Source: Bacteroides sp.
GTDB lineage: Bacteria; Bacteroidota; Bacteroidia; Bacteroidales; Bacteroidaceae
Direction of reading: 5' to 3'
Assembly (NCBI GenBank): GCA_020861095.1
Contig: JAJBTC010000138.1
Location: forward strand, 1-61,769
Length of the DNA: 61,769 nucleotides
The position numbers were made by a program, and so were the translations under genes. Positions within the stretch are counted from its first letter, which is position 1, and the number at the start of each line of letters is the position of its first letter. The notes below the pieces were generated by a model. The model ran no database searches, was not told the origin of the DNA, and was given only the letters and a program-made list of their open reading frames with translations. Positions 17,830-27,753 of the stretch are shown here, piece after piece.

Positions 17830-19569
17830 ATGTCGATGAAAATATCCGAACAATTGGTGAAGACGCTGGAAGAGAATGGCGTAGAACGGATCTACGCAGT
17901 GACAGGGGATAGTCTGAACGCGGTGAATGAAGCAGTGAGCAAAAGCGATAAGATCCAATGGGTGCATGTGCGTCACGAAGAGACGGGAGCTTATGCCGCC
18001 GGGGCGGAAGCTCAGCTAAGTGGAAAACTGGCCTGTTGCGCAGGGAGCTGCGGACCGGGCCATGTGCATTTGTTGAATGGGCTGTATGATGCGCACCGCT
18101 CAGGGGCACCTGTGCTGGCCATTGCCTCTACCATACCTACGCTTCAGTTCGGTATGGAGTATTTCCAGGAGACACACACCGGTAAGCTGTTTGATGATTG
18201 CAGTTATTACAACGAAGTGGCCAATACCCCGCAGCAACTGTCGCGTATGCTGCAGTCGGCCATCCAGACCTCTATTTCCCGCAAAGGAGTTTCGGTGATC
18301 GGGCTACCCGGTGACCTTTCCCAGGATGCCAGTGAACATGTCAATACCTCTACCCACAATTATCCGGTAGAATCGTCTGTGTGTCCTTCTCAGGAAGAAC
18401 TGGAATTGCTGGCGCGTTTGCTCAATGAGTCGAAAAAGATCACCCTGTTCTGCGGTATGGGTTGTAAAGACGCGCATGAAGAACTCATCACACTCTCGTC
18501 CCGTCTGCACGCTCCTGTGGTATATACCTTCAAAAGCAAAATGGCCATCCAGTATGGAATGCCCAATGAGGTGGGGATGACCGGTCTGCTGGGTATGCCT
18601 TCCGGCTATTACAGCATGCACGATTCGGAAGTACTTCTGATGTTGGGGACAGACTTCCCCTATGATGCCTTTATCCCGGAAGATGTATGGACCGCGCAGG
18701 TAGATATACGTCCGGAAAGGCTGGGACGCCGCACCAAAGTAGATATGGGTATCAGTGGAGATATACGCACTACCCTGCGCGCCTTGCTTCCGTTGCTGGA
18801 CCAGAAAGCGGAGGATAACTTCCTGCAGAAGCAACTTCATCGGTACCAGAAAGTACGCAAGCAACTGGATCTGTTTGCCGGACATCCGGGCAAACAGAAT
18901 GAGATACAACCGGAGCATGTGATGTATCTGGTAGATCAGCTGGCACACAAAGAGGGAGTATTTACGGTAGATACCGGTATGACCTGTGTCTGGGCGGCCC
19001 GTTACCTGCACGCCGGAGAAGGCCGGCAGATGCTGGGCTCTTTCAACCACGGCTCCATGGCCAATGCCCTGCCACAAGCCATTGGTGCAGCTTTGCGTTG
19101 CCCCGATCGGCAGGTAGTGGCCTTGTGCGGAGACGGTGGTCTCTCTATGTGTCTGGGCGATCTGGCCACCGTCATGCAGTATAAACTGCCGGTCAAGATC
19201 ATTGTCTTCAACAACCGTTCGCTGGGAATGGTGAAATTAGAGATGGCGGTAGCCGGGTTGATGGATACGGAAACCGATATGCAGAACCCTGATTTTGTAC
19301 AGGTAGCCGCTTCCATGGGGATAGAAGGGATCACCGTCCGTGATCCTCAGCAACTGGAAACGGCACTGAAACGCGCTTTTTCGTCGAACGAAGCTATCCT
19401 TGTCAATGTCATGACCAATCCCGATGCACTGGCCATGCCTCCTAAAGTGGAAGCAGGACAGATGAAAGGTTTTGCAGAGATGATGTACAAAATGTTGATA
19501 CATGGTCGGACAAAAGAGTTTAAGGAGATCATCGCGGATAATTACAAGCATCTGAAAGAGGCGTTTTAA
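17830..19569 (+). CDS. poxB: Pyruvate:quinone oxidoreductase (PoxB-like, TPP-dependent)
   Basis: 579 residues with the three-domain layout of the TPP-dependent pyruvate oxidase family. The catalytic Glu50 lies in 'VHVRHEETGAYAAGAEA'. An FAD-binding middle domain and a C-terminal TPP domain with 'CGDGGLSMCLGDLATVMQY' and 'FNNRSLGMVKLEM' follow. PoxB converts pyruvate to acetate and CO2 and passes electrons to the quinone pool at the inner membrane through an amphipathic C-terminal helix; the C terminus here is basic and helical. In this organism menaquinone would be the acceptor (inference). It stands alone, with a terminator downstream. Confidence 0.9.
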   Translation: MSMKISEQLVKTLEENGVERIYAVTGDSLNAVNEAVSKSDKIQWVHVRHEETGAYAAGAEAQLSGKLACCAGSCGPGHVHLLNGLYDAHRSGAPVLAIASTIPTLQFGMEYFQETHTGKLFDDCSYYNEVANTPQQLSRMLQSAIQTSISRKGVSVIGLPGDLSQDASEHVNTSTHNYPVESSVCPSQEELELLARLLNESKKITLFCGMGCKDAHEELITLSSRLHAPVVYTFKSKMAIQYGMPNEVGMTGLLGMPSGYYSMHDSEVLLMLGTDFPYDAFIPEDVWTAQVDIRPERLGRRTKVDMGISGDIRTTLRALLPLLDQKAEDNFLQKQLHRYQKVRKQLDLFAGHPGKQNEIQPEHVMYLVDQLAHKEGVFTVDTGMTCVWAARYLHAGEGRQMLGSFNHGSMANALPQAIGAALRCPDRQVVALCGDGGLSMCLGDLATVMQYKLPVKIIVFNNRSLGMVKLEMAVAGLMDTETDMQNPDFVQVAASMGIEGITVRDPQQLETALKRAFSSNEAILVNVMTNPDALAMPPKVEAGQMKGFAEMMYKMLIHGRTKEFKEIIADNYKHLKEAF

Positions 19570-19601
19570 ACTATGATTTATCGTTCTGCTATCTACTATG
19601 T

Positions 19602-19631
19602 AGAGCCATTTGTTCATTGACAGATGGCTCT
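19602..19631 (+). terminator. Terminator of poxB
   Basis: AGAGCCAT (19602-19609) pairs with ATGGCTCT (19624-19631), followed by a T-rich stretch. Confidence 0.6.
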
Positions 19632-19850
19632 GTATGTTTTAGGGACCCTTCTGCACGCATATATGAAAAGTATAGTTAATTGTGGTTGGTTCAGTAGAAT
19701 AATGGATAAGGTCTGTATGTGGATATATAAAATTCCATGCTCTGTTTTTTATCTATTCAAGTGGATACAACATAGAAATGTAAGTAATCATTGGAGGAAA
19801 AACCCGAGAAGTGTTAATTATCTATAATCCAAATAAAAAATATTGATTAT
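19632..19850. other. Non-coding gap before the small secreted protein
   Basis: I see no gene. A 67-codon open frame starts inside the upstream terminator and lacks any supporting signal. Confidence 0.5.
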
Positions 19851-19883
19851 TTTGTTGAAATTAATTTGTGTTAGCTATATTTA
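19851..19883 (+). promoter_or_regulatory. Promoter of the small secreted protein
   Basis: TTTG at 19851-19854, then 21 bp, then TATATTTA at 19876-19883 (one base off consensus). Transcription would start about 18 bases before the start codon. Confidence 0.6.
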
Positions 19884-19907
19884 CCACATATTACTAATTT
19901 AAAAAAC

Positions 19908-20324
19908 ATGAGTACAAAAAAGCTTTTATTTTCTTTGATGGCAGTATGCTTGACATTTGTATCTGCTTCATCATTGGGTGCACAAACTATCGGGGATATT
20001 ATTGAAGTAAACATTTCCATTCCCGAAGACCTCTTCTGGGAAGAAAATACAGAGGATCTGGACTTGGCTCCTTACATTTTTGCTGAGGCTTTGGAGGGAC
20101 TGGAAGAGCTCTTTACTTTGCTGGGAATAAATGAGACCGTACTGACAGACGAAAACGGTTCGGGGATGACTATGACAATAGATGTAGCTTCCCAGGAGTA
20201 TACTCTGAATAAAAACGGAGCCACACAACAAACTACAAATGATGAGATTATTGCACAGTTCCAGGCACAATTCCCTAACGGTATAACCGCAGGGAATATA
20301 AATATACTGGCTCAGATTCATTAA
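19908..20324 (+). CDS. Small secreted protein of unknown function
   Basis: 138 residues. I do not recognise a family. A clear signal peptide ('LFSLMAVCLTFVSASSLGAQ') predicts export and cleavage near residue 25. The mature part of about 113 residues is acidic, has no cysteine and no further membrane segment. It contains a helical Leu/Glu-rich middle ('EALEGLEELFTLLGINETVL') and a beta-like Thr-rich stretch. It has its own promoter and a strong terminator, so it is a single-gene unit. Base composition is more AT-rich than its neighbours, which could mean recent arrival or weak constraint. Confidence 0.7.
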   Translation: MSTKKLLFSLMAVCLTFVSASSLGAQTIGDIIEVNISIPEDLFWEENTEDLDLAPYIFAEALEGLEELFTLLGINETVLTDENGSGMTMTIDVASQEYTLNKNGATQQTTNDEIIAQFQAQFPNGITAGNINILAQIH

Positions 20325-20343
20325 GGTGACTTTGAAGTATAAG

Positions 20344-20376
20344 AAGGTGGATACTAAAAGTAATCCACCTTTTTTA
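20344..20376 (+). terminator. Rho-independent terminator
   Basis: Stem AAGGTGGAT / ATCCACCTT around a 10-base loop, running into TTTTTT. Confidence 0.85.
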
Positions 20377-20841
20377 TGGGGATTTTCATAAGTGATTTTA
20401 CTCACGACTACTGAAACGATCGGGTAATTCTAATTTATTTGTAGACTATTTGGAAATTTTTATTTCATAAATATATAACAAGTTGCAAAGAGAAACGGCG
20501 ATTAAAGTAGTCTGTAAATCCTTTGTTATGGACGTTTTCTTCCATTAGCTCTCGCATCCGTGTATTTTATCTACATAGACTTCTTGCCCTTCTTTTCTTT
20601 ACAGAGTTTTAAATATCCGGATAGATTCCATTTTTTGAGATTTTTGAATGAGGAGGAAGGTAAATCCTGGTAGGTAGCTGTTCAGGTAAATTTTATTTTT
20701 GTTCCGAACAGTAAAAGAGTTTCGCAGAGTTTCACTTTATCCGCAGGGCAATTATAGTATATGAATAAAGAGATACTACCTATCTGGACCAAATGGATGG
20801 AGTGCAGGAAATGAATGGTTATATACCTAAGTTCCGGTAAG
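20377..20841. other. Non-coding gap
   Basis: AT-rich, no gene, RNA or clear repeat seen between the two terminators. Confidence 0.5.
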
Positions 20842-20881
20842 AAAAATCCCTGAAGATCATCTGAACTTCAGGGATTTTTTT
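20842..20881 (-). terminator. Terminator of tRNA-Leu
   Basis: AAAAATCCCTGAAG pairs with CTTCAGGGATTTTT. The symmetric A and T tails make it usable in both directions; it lies right after the tRNA 3-prime end. Confidence 0.8.
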
Positions 20882-20884
20882 CAG

Positions 20885-20966
20885 TGCGGATGAAGGGACT
20901 CGAACCCCCACGCCTCTCGGCACCAGATCCTAAGTCTGGCGCGGCTACCAATTACGCCACATCCGC
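20885..20966 (-). tRNA. tRNA-Leu, anticodon TAG
   Basis: 82 bases without an encoded CCA. Acceptor stem GCGGATG/CATCCGC, D arm with TGGTAG, anticodon arm CCAGA-CTTAGGA-TCTGG (anticodon TAG, reading CTA), a class II long variable arm (TGCCGAGAGGCGT), and T arm GGGGTTCGAGTCCC. It reads on the minus strand. Confidence 0.93.
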
Positions 20967-21036
20967 GGATGTTCTTTCTGGTTGAGCGGTGCAAAGATAA
21001 GGAAGATTTCCGATTGCACAAACAATCCGGAAGGAA

Positions 21037-22065
21037 TTATTCATTCAGGAACTTGCGGGCGGTCTCTATGATCGTGTCCAATCCTTGCAGCTCGTCTGCC
21101 TCTTCCATATCTACGTGGATGTCCGGCGCGATGCCAAATTCGGTATGGTTCATCTCCGCGTCTAATTGCGGACTGGCGGAGAATCGCACGCCCCAGCCGT
21201 TGGGCAGTTCGGAGGTGAAAGGGAGTCCCGACCCTCCTCCCGTCTGGTCGCCGATGATCGTCACTAATCCGGTATGTTTGCCAACCTCCTTCATGATATT
21301 CACAAAGTCATTGGTAGCACTGTACGAGTGGCGGTTGGTAAGTATTGCTACCTTTTTCTGCCAGCGGATGCTGTTGGAAGGGGAGAGGTAGATCGGTGCG
21401 GGATCGGAGAAATCGCTGTGGCCCTTTCCGGTTTTGTGCATGATGTATCCGGTGAGTATCTTGTCGTTGACAAACCGTGCTGCCAGGGTGGTGGAGTTGG
21501 TAAGCATACCTCCGCCGTTGTTGCGCACATCAATGATCATGCCGTTGCATATCGCTACATATTGCAGGATCTCGCTCAGATTGCCTTCGCCGATGGCATC
21601 GGAAAAACTGCCGTAATAGAGATAGGCGATATTGTCTTCCAGTATGGTATATTTGATGCCCGACCCGATGCGGTAGTCCGTACCGAGGTAGTTCTTCTCC
21701 TGGATGGTCTCATTGAAATTGCGCGGATAATCTTCGTACCACTTCCAGTAGCGCGCCACGTTGAAGGCCGAAGAAAGGTTGACGTGCCCGTCTTTCAGTT
21801 CGGCGAGCATATCGCCCAGGACCTCAAACAGTCCTTCCCGGCTCATATCCGGAGTGATCCGTTTGTTGTACTCCGTGTAAATGGCATCCCAGTCTATTCC
21901 TTTATAATCTAAGTAGCAGTATTGCTCATCGATGATCTGCCAGAGAGCATCGAAGTTGCCCTGTGGACTGTTGTTGTACTTGTCTTCCCGGATACAGCTT
22001 GTAGCAGATATCAGGGAAACCCATACTCCCACTATATATATAGGTATGTATAATCTGTATTTCAT
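21037..22065 (-). CDS. S41-family (tail-specific) peptidase, lipoprotein
   Basis: 342 residues with a lipoprotein signal (lipobox SATSC near residue 24). The N-terminal helical part contains 'LGDMLAELKDGHVNLSS', the family's hallmark before the protease core. The core has 'NGMIIDVRNNGGGMLTNSTT' and 'ILTNRHSYSATNDFVNIMKE', with the likely catalytic Ser at about residue 249. No obvious PDZ domain is present, unlike CtpA. Such proteins act in the periplasm or at the cell surface, with unknown substrates. It follows the DUF3316 gene by 21 bp, so the two are probably co-transcribed. Confidence 0.9.
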   Translation of the reverse strand: MKYRLYIPIYIVGVWVSLISATSCIREDKYNNSPQGNFDALWQIIDEQYCYLDYKGIDWDAIYTEYNKRITPDMSREGLFEVLGDMLAELKDGHVNLSSAFNVARYWKWYEDYPRNFNETIQEKNYLGTDYRIGSGIKYTILEDNIAYLYYGSFSDAIGEGNLSEILQYVAICNGMIIDVRNNGGGMLTNSTTLAARFVNDKILTGYIMHKTGKGHSDFSDPAPIYLSPSNSIRWQKKVAILTNRHSYSATNDFVNIMKEVGKHTGLVTIIGDQTGGGSGLPFTSELPNGWGVRFSASPQLDAEMNHTEFGIAPDIHVDMEEADELQGLDTIIETARKFLNE

Positions 22066-22086
22066 TACCTGTGATCTTCTGAGTCA

Positions 22087-23037
22087 TTAATACACTGTTG
22101 AACTTCCAAGAAAGATATATGGGTCGCTTCGTGGAGGAATGCGATAGAGATCCCTGACAAAACCTACCATGAACACATGGCTGTAGGTGTGGGATTTTAT
22201 CTTGTTCACATGGGCCTGCTGCACATCCCACAGGTAGCTGAAACGCATCTTTATACCAGCTACCGGTATGTCGGCCGACACCATCTGCCGGATGGCGGGC
22301 TGATTGTGCAGGGAGGTGAACCGTACCACTCCGCTGTACTCTCCCAACGTAAATATCTCGTAGTAAGACTGCCCATAATTGGGAGAGAACATGACCCCCA
22401 TAAAAGGCAGGTTGGCCTGGTAGCGCAATGTCATGGGATAGTTGCGGATACGTAGTTTCCAGATCGCCATGCCCGAAGCGGCTAAGTTGATATAAGCCTT
22501 TGCATTGGCCGGATTATTACCGTTGCGCAGGTTGTAAGCAAATCCCAGGTTCATATCCGCCAGTCCTCCGGCCAGCAGTTTGAAGTTGTCGGTGATGCGG
22601 AGCTGGTAGTGCAGCCCGTAGTTCCAGTTGATCAGTCCGGCAAAGGTATTGTTGTTGTCGACATGGTTGTGGGTATACGAGAGATGGGCTTGCAGATAGT
22701 TTTGCAGGGAGACGTTTCCGTCAAACAATCGGGTCATACGCATCGTCTCGCGGGAGATACGTAGTTCAACACCCGTATATTCCTGTGGAGACAGATAGGT
22801 ATCGAACACGTTGGCCGCGCCCACACCGTACATCACTGCCCGGTTCACATACCGGGTTTGCACCGGGTATCCGGGACTACGCCCCATCGCGGGTCTTACG
22901 TATGCCGTGACTGTATCTGTCTGTACCCTGATAATTGTATCTGTACGCACTTCTACGACAGCAGGATCTGTCTGGGCAGTTACTGTATAGGCAAATGTTC
23001 CTATCAACAAAAGCAAACACGTTACTTTGTTTCTCAT
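22087..23037 (-). CDS. DUF3316-like secreted/outer-membrane protein
   Basis: 316 residues with a signal peptide ('CLLLLIGTFAYTVTAQ'). The mature protein alternates short hydrophobic and polar strands ('YTGVELRISRETMRM', 'LHYQLRITDNFKLLAGGLAD', 'MRFSYLWDVQQAHVNKIKSH') and ends 'FLGSSTVY'. This fits a small outer-membrane beta-barrel and the DUF3316 family of Bacteroidetes. Function is not known. It comes first in a two-gene unit with the S41 peptidase. Confidence 0.75.
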   Translation of the reverse strand: MRNKVTCLLLLIGTFAYTVTAQTDPAVVEVRTDTIIRVQTDTVTAYVRPAMGRSPGYPVQTRYVNRAVMYGVGAANVFDTYLSPQEYTGVELRISRETMRMTRLFDGNVSLQNYLQAHLSYTHNHVDNNNTFAGLINWNYGLHYQLRITDNFKLLAGGLADMNLGFAYNLRNGNNPANAKAYINLAASGMAIWKLRIRNYPMTLRYQANLPFMGVMFSPNYGQSYYEIFTLGEYSGVVRFTSLHNQPAIRQMVSADIPVAGIKMRFSYLWDVQQAHVNKIKSHTYSHVFMVGFVRDLYRIPPRSDPYIFLGSSTVY

Positions 23038-23101
23038 TCTGAAGGTTTTTGTTTAAGAACTTCTTTATGCGTTCTACAAGTCGGTATCTGTATAGGTGAA
23101 A

Positions 23102-23227
23102 TTTCAGACATACGAACAAAAGAACATAAAAGGAAAGTGTCAGGAAACTACTCTGAATTCAAGGCCGGTTGGATCATCAATCAGATAAATCGTAATGCCT
23201 TTTGTTCTTTTGTTCTTATGTCTGAAA
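23102..23227. repeat. 126-bp element with about 30-bp inverted ends
   Basis: Left end 23102-23133 and right end 23198-23227 are inverted copies, from TTTCAGACATACGAAC to TTCTTATGTCTGAAA, differing by a 2-base gap and one mismatch. It lies between parC and the DUF3316 gene. Confidence 0.65.
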
Positions 23228-23268
23228 AATATAAATCTGTCCATCGTACCCAGCTACTCCGATCCCGA

Positions 23269-25914
23269 TCAGAACAGCTTCATTTGTCCGGTGATCTCGT
23301 CTATGATATCTCCTTCACTCTTTCCGTGGTCCGGGTCCAGTATCTCCGGTTCTTCCTCCGGAATATCCTCTTCCTGCGTATCCGTTTCCGGGAAGCGGGT
23401 CGGTTCCAGCTCATTCACCGTCTGTATCGTATAGGTCGTGATCCGTTTTCCTTTGGCTTTGAATCCTTTCACGGCAATAAACTCTTCCGCGTCTACGATC
23501 AGTGCTTCGCGGAAACTGTCGTTTCCACCGAAGATCACTTCGAACCGCGGATAAGCTTCGTCGGTGAGCAGGATCAGTTGGTTGTTCTTATTCTCGCCCA
23601 GGTAGTTCTGTTTCTTGTTGGTTGCTTCGAAGCAGAACCGTTTCAGGTACGGGAAGTTTTTCTGGTCGGCATCGTACAATACAGCGGTCCATACCTTGTT
23701 CGGATCAAATTTCTCAATGATACTTATATGGGGCTCGTAGTGGTTGCTCACGTCGAAATTGGTCAGGTAGAACTCTCCGGTATTCAGGATCACCAGGATG
23801 CTGTCATCGCTCTGGAACTCTCCCAGGAATTCTCCGCGTCCGTCGTAGTTGAGGCGAAGTACGTCACGGTCAAACCATACTTTCCTTCCGCCTAAGGTAG
23901 AGCCACCCTTCTGTTTCAGGCTGATCTTATGCACCTCGTGCTTGCTTAGCGTTACCCCTTGCGCCTGCCGTCCTTTGATCATGATATCACTGAAATCCTT
24001 CTCGAAGATGATCCGTCGGATGCGCGGGTTGGGTTTCAGGGTCACTTTGATCACCTCGGCCTCTCCGTTGGGGTTGGCGGTAAAATAGACAACACGGGAT
24101 CCCGGTGTGCCCTGTGTGAGGTCGTATTCCCGGTCACGGGTCACAGAAGTCACAGCAAATCGTTTGATGTAGTGCGCTCCCTCTTTTCCGTCGCGGTAGA
24201 CCACGTTGTATATCGTACGCTTGTCGTTGCGTTTGAACACATTGACATACAAGATATTCTTGCCAATGAATTTCTTATCGGCCACCGGAGTGATCAGGTA
24301 TTTCCCGTCGCGGTAGAAGACGATCACATCGTCTAAGTTAGAACAGTTGGCGATAAATTCGTCCTTTTTCAGAGACGTACCGATGAATCCCTCTTCGCGG
24401 TTGATATACAATTTCTCGTTGGCCTCTACCACCTTCGCCGCTTCGATGGTGTCGAAGTTGCGCAGTTCTGTCCGGCGGGGGAAGTTGTGGCCGTATTTTT
24501 TCTTCAGCATTTCGTACCACTCGATCGTATGTTCGGTGATATGTTCCAGCTTGTGGTTGATCTCCGCGATCTCTTCCTGCATGCGGGTGATGGCCTCGTC
24601 TGCTTTGTCCGAATTAAATTTCAGGATACGTGCCATCCTGATCTCCATCAGCCTCAGTATATCGTCGCGCGTCACCGGACGGATAAACTTTTTGGTATAC
24701 GTTTTCAACCGTCCGTCGATGTGTTCACACGCCGCGTCCATGTCCGGAGCCTGCTCGAACGCCTTGTCTTTGTATATCCGTTTTTCAATGAATATCTTTT
24801 CTAAGGAGGCAAAGTGCAGCGATTCCTGCAATTCGTGCTTTTTGATCTCCAGTTCCTGACGGAGCAGAGACAAGGTATTGTCTACCGAAGTTTTCAGTAC
24901 ATCGCTTATTTTCAGGAAATGCGGCTTCTGGTCGTGGATCACGCAACAGTTGGGGGAGATACTCACCTCGCAATCCGTAAAGGCATACAGCGCGTCGATG
25001 GTCTTGTCCGATGAAGTTCCCGGTGCCAGATGCACTATGATCTCTACCTGGGCCGCCGTATTGTCGTCTACCTTGCGTATCTTGATCTTTCCCTTTTCTA
25101 CCGCTCTCAGGATTGATTCGATCACCGAAGTGGTAGTTTTGCCATACGGGATCTCCGTGATCACCAGCGTCTTGTTGTCCAACTTGTTGATCCTGGCGCG
25201 TATCTTCACCGATCCGCCCCGTTCGCCGTCGTTGTATTTCGATACGTCGATAGACCCCCCGGTCAGGAAGTCGGGATAGATCAGGAACTCTTCACCCCGC
25301 AGGTAACTGACGGCAGCGTCGCAGATCTCGTTGAAGTTATGTGGCAATATTTTTGAAGACAGACCTACGGCAATCCCTTCCACTCCCTGCGTGAGCAGCA
25401 GCGGGAATTTCACCGGCAGCGTCACCGGCTCCTTGTTGCGTCCGTCGTAAGAGAGTTTCCATTCCGTAGTCTTGGGGTTGAAGACCACCTCCAGCGCAAA
25501 TTTGGTCAGTCGCGCCTCAATGTAACGAGAGGCGGCCGCTCCGTCGCCCGTCAGTATATTTCCCCAGTTGCCCTGGCAATCCACCAGCAGGTCTTTCTGT
25601 CCCAGCTGCACCAGCGCGTCGCCGATGGAGGCATCGCCGTGGGGGTGGAACTGCATGGTATGTCCTACGATATTGGCGACCTTGTTGTACCGGCCGTCGT
25701 CCATCCTTCGCATGGAGTGGAGAATACGGCGTTGTACAGGTTTCAGCCCGTCGTTGATATGGGGTACGGCACGCTCCAGGATCACATACGACGCGTAGTC
25801 CAGAAACCAGTTCTGGTACATACCTGTCAGGTGGTGTTTCAGGTTTTCGTCGTGGGTGGGGGCAGGCTGATAGCCTGAATGTGCCTCGGTTTTCTCATTT
25901 ATCTCATCGCTCAT
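23269..25914 (-). CDS. parC: Topoisomerase IV subunit A (ParC/GyrA family)
   Basis: 881 residues. The N-terminal breakage-reunion domain has 'ERAVPHINDGLKPVQRRIL', the 'HPHGDASIGDALV' quinolone-region motif and the catalytic Tyr131 in 'AAASRYIEARLT'. A coiled-coil stretch and a C-terminal beta-pinwheel follow. The short, divergent C-terminal domain and the length point to topoisomerase IV rather than gyrase; I see no GyrA-box, but gyrase A cannot be fully ruled out by eye. The enzyme decatenates daughter chromosomes in the cytoplasm with ParE, which is not next to it. It is divergent from glyS across 285 bp. Confidence 0.9.
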   Translation of the reverse strand: MSDEINEKTEAHSGYQPAPTHDENLKHHLTGMYQNWFLDYASYVILERAVPHINDGLKPVQRRILHSMRRMDDGRYNKVANIVGHTMQFHPHGDASIGDALVQLGQKDLLVDCQGNWGNILTGDGAAASRYIEARLTKFALEVVFNPKTTEWKLSYDGRNKEPVTLPVKFPLLLTQGVEGIAVGLSSKILPHNFNEICDAAVSYLRGEEFLIYPDFLTGGSIDVSKYNDGERGGSVKIRARINKLDNKTLVITEIPYGKTTTSVIESILRAVEKGKIKIRKVDDNTAAQVEIIVHLAPGTSSDKTIDALYAFTDCEVSISPNCCVIHDQKPHFLKISDVLKTSVDNTLSLLRQELEIKKHELQESLHFASLEKIFIEKRIYKDKAFEQAPDMDAACEHIDGRLKTYTKKFIRPVTRDDILRLMEIRMARILKFNSDKADEAITRMQEEIAEINHKLEHITEHTIEWYEMLKKKYGHNFPRRTELRNFDTIEAAKVVEANEKLYINREEGFIGTSLKKDEFIANCSNLDDVIVFYRDGKYLITPVADKKFIGKNILYVNVFKRNDKRTIYNVVYRDGKEGAHYIKRFAVTSVTRDREYDLTQGTPGSRVVYFTANPNGEAEVIKVTLKPNPRIRRIIFEKDFSDIMIKGRQAQGVTLSKHEVHKISLKQKGGSTLGGRKVWFDRDVLRLNYDGRGEFLGEFQSDDSILVILNTGEFYLTNFDVSNHYEPHISIIEKFDPNKVWTAVLYDADQKNFPYLKRFCFEATNKKQNYLGENKNNQLILLTDEAYPRFEVIFGGNDSFREALIVDAEEFIAVKGFKAKGKRITTYTIQTVNELEPTRFPETDTQEEDIPEEEPEILDPDHGKSEGDIIDEITGQMKLF

Positions 25915-26199
25915 AGAATCAGCTTCCTCGTATCTAAATGTATTCTTTTTAACAACAAATTATCTTTTTTACACCCTATCCGCAGGATGTGACTACAAAA
26001 ATACGAATTTAATTCAAAAAAATGATTTACTTTGCAGATTATTTCCGGCAGTTTCAGCGTGTTAACGATTCTTTGCGAATGTGCTGACCGGAAAGGTTTT
26101 ATTTGTATTTAAGACAACTTATGTATAATTATGTGCGTCTGCTGCGGGCCACTCCGGGCCTATCCGGCAGGCGACACATACAAAAGACGAAAAAGAAAA

Positions 26200-27741
26200 A
26201 TGGCACAGGAAGATGTTTTTAAGAAATTGGTATCGCACTGTAAAGAGTATGGTTTTGTATTTCCTTCCAGCGAGATCTACGACGGGCTGGGCGCTGTCTA
26301 CGATTATGCCCAGATGGGGGTAGAACTCAAAAACAACATCAAGAAGTACTGGTGGGACAGTATGGTACTGTTGCATGAAAACATTGTAGGGATCGACTCG
26401 GCTATCTTTATGCACCCGACCATCTGGAAAGCGTCGGGACACGTGGATGCGTTCAACGATCCGCTGATCGACAACAAGGATTCCAAGAAAAGGTACCGCG
26501 CCGATGTATTGATCGAAGATCAACTGGCGAAGTACGACGATAAGATAAACAAAGAGGTAGCCAAGGCTGCCAAACGCTTCGGGGAGTCTTTCGACGAAGC
26601 ACAGTTCCGCTCTACCAACGGCCGGGTATTGGAGTATCAGGGGAAGCGCGACGCGTTGCATACCCGTTTTGCCCAGGCCCTCAACGACAGCAATCTGGAA
26701 GAGCTCCGTCAGATCATCATCGACGAAGAGATCTCTTGTCCCATCTCGGGAACAAAGAACTGGACCGACGTGCGTCAGTTCAACCTGATGTTCTCTACTG
26801 AAATGGGCTCTACCGCCGATGGCGCGTTGAAGGTATACCTACGTCCGGAAACGGCACAGGGTATTTTTGTGAATTACCTCAATGTACAGAAGACCGGACG
26901 CATGAAGATCCCTTTCGGTATCGCTCAGATCGGTAAGGCATTCCGCAACGAGATCGTGGCCCGTCAGTTCATCTTCCGCATGCGTGAGTTCGAACAGATG
27001 GAGATGCAGTTTTTCGTACGCCCCGGCAGCGAACTCGAATGGTTTGGGAAGTGGAAAGAGATGCGTCTGAAATGGCACAAGGCGCTGGGCTTTGGCGACG
27101 ATCACTACCGGTACCACGATCACGACAAGCTGGCTCATTATGCCAACGCGGCTACCGATATCGAATTCCTGATGCCGTTTGGTTTCAAGGAGGTAGAGGG
27201 CATCCATTCCCGTACCGACTTCGACCTGTCGCAACACGAGAAATTCTCCGGAAAGAGCATCAAATATTTCGATCCCGAGCTCAATGAGTCGTATACTCCG
27301 TATGTAGTTGAGACTTCCATTGGTGTAGACCGTATGTTCCTCAGCATTGTATCGGCTTCGTATTGCGAAGAGAAACTGGAAAACGGCGAGACCCGTGTGG
27401 TGATGAAACTGCCTGCGGCGCTGGCTCCGGTGAAACTGGCGGTGATGCCATTGGTGAAGAAAGACGGACTGCCCGAAAAGGCGCGTGAAGTGGTCGACGC
27501 TCTGAAATTCCAGTTCCACTGTCAGTACGATGAGAAAGACAGCATCGGTAAGCGCTACCGCCGTCAGGATGCCATCGGTACTCCGTATTGTGTGACAGTA
27601 GATCATCAGACCCTGCAAGACAACTGCGTGACCCTGCGCAACCGGGATACCATGGAACAGGAGCGTGTGGCTATTTCCGAACTGAGCAACATCATCGCGG
27701 AGCGGGTGAGCATTACCTCTCTATTGAAAAAGTTAATTTAA
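26200..27741 (+). CDS. glyS: Glycyl-tRNA synthetase (dimeric, class II)
   Basis: 513 residues from ATG 26200 (MAQEDVFKKL), preceded by a purine-rich AAAAGAAAA stretch. An upstream in-frame ATG at 26131 would add 23 Cys/Arg-rich residues unlike the family. Hallmarks are 'ASGHVDAFNDP', motif 2 'RPETAQGIFVNYLN...GKAFRNEI', motif 3 'GVDRMFLSIV', and the C-terminal anticodon-binding domain from 'LAPVKLAVMPLVKKD'. It charges tRNA-Gly in the cytoplasm. The next gene begins 12 bp after the stop. Confidence 0.95.
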   Translation: MAQEDVFKKLVSHCKEYGFVFPSSEIYDGLGAVYDYAQMGVELKNNIKKYWWDSMVLLHENIVGIDSAIFMHPTIWKASGHVDAFNDPLIDNKDSKKRYRADVLIEDQLAKYDDKINKEVAKAAKRFGESFDEAQFRSTNGRVLEYQGKRDALHTRFAQALNDSNLEELRQIIIDEEISCPISGTKNWTDVRQFNLMFSTEMGSTADGALKVYLRPETAQGIFVNYLNVQKTGRMKIPFGIAQIGKAFRNEIVARQFIFRMREFEQMEMQFFVRPGSELEWFGKWKEMRLKWHKALGFGDDHYRYHDHDKLAHYANAATDIEFLMPFGFKEVEGIHSRTDFDLSQHEKFSGKSIKYFDPELNESYTPYVVETSIGVDRMFLSIVSASYCEEKLENGETRVVMKLPAALAPVKLAVMPLVKKDGLPEKAREVVDALKFQFHCQYDEKDSIGKRYRRQDAIGTPYCVTVDHQTLQDNCVTLRNRDTMEQERVAISELSNIIAERVSITSLLKKLI

Positions 27742-27753
27742 AACCTGATTGTG

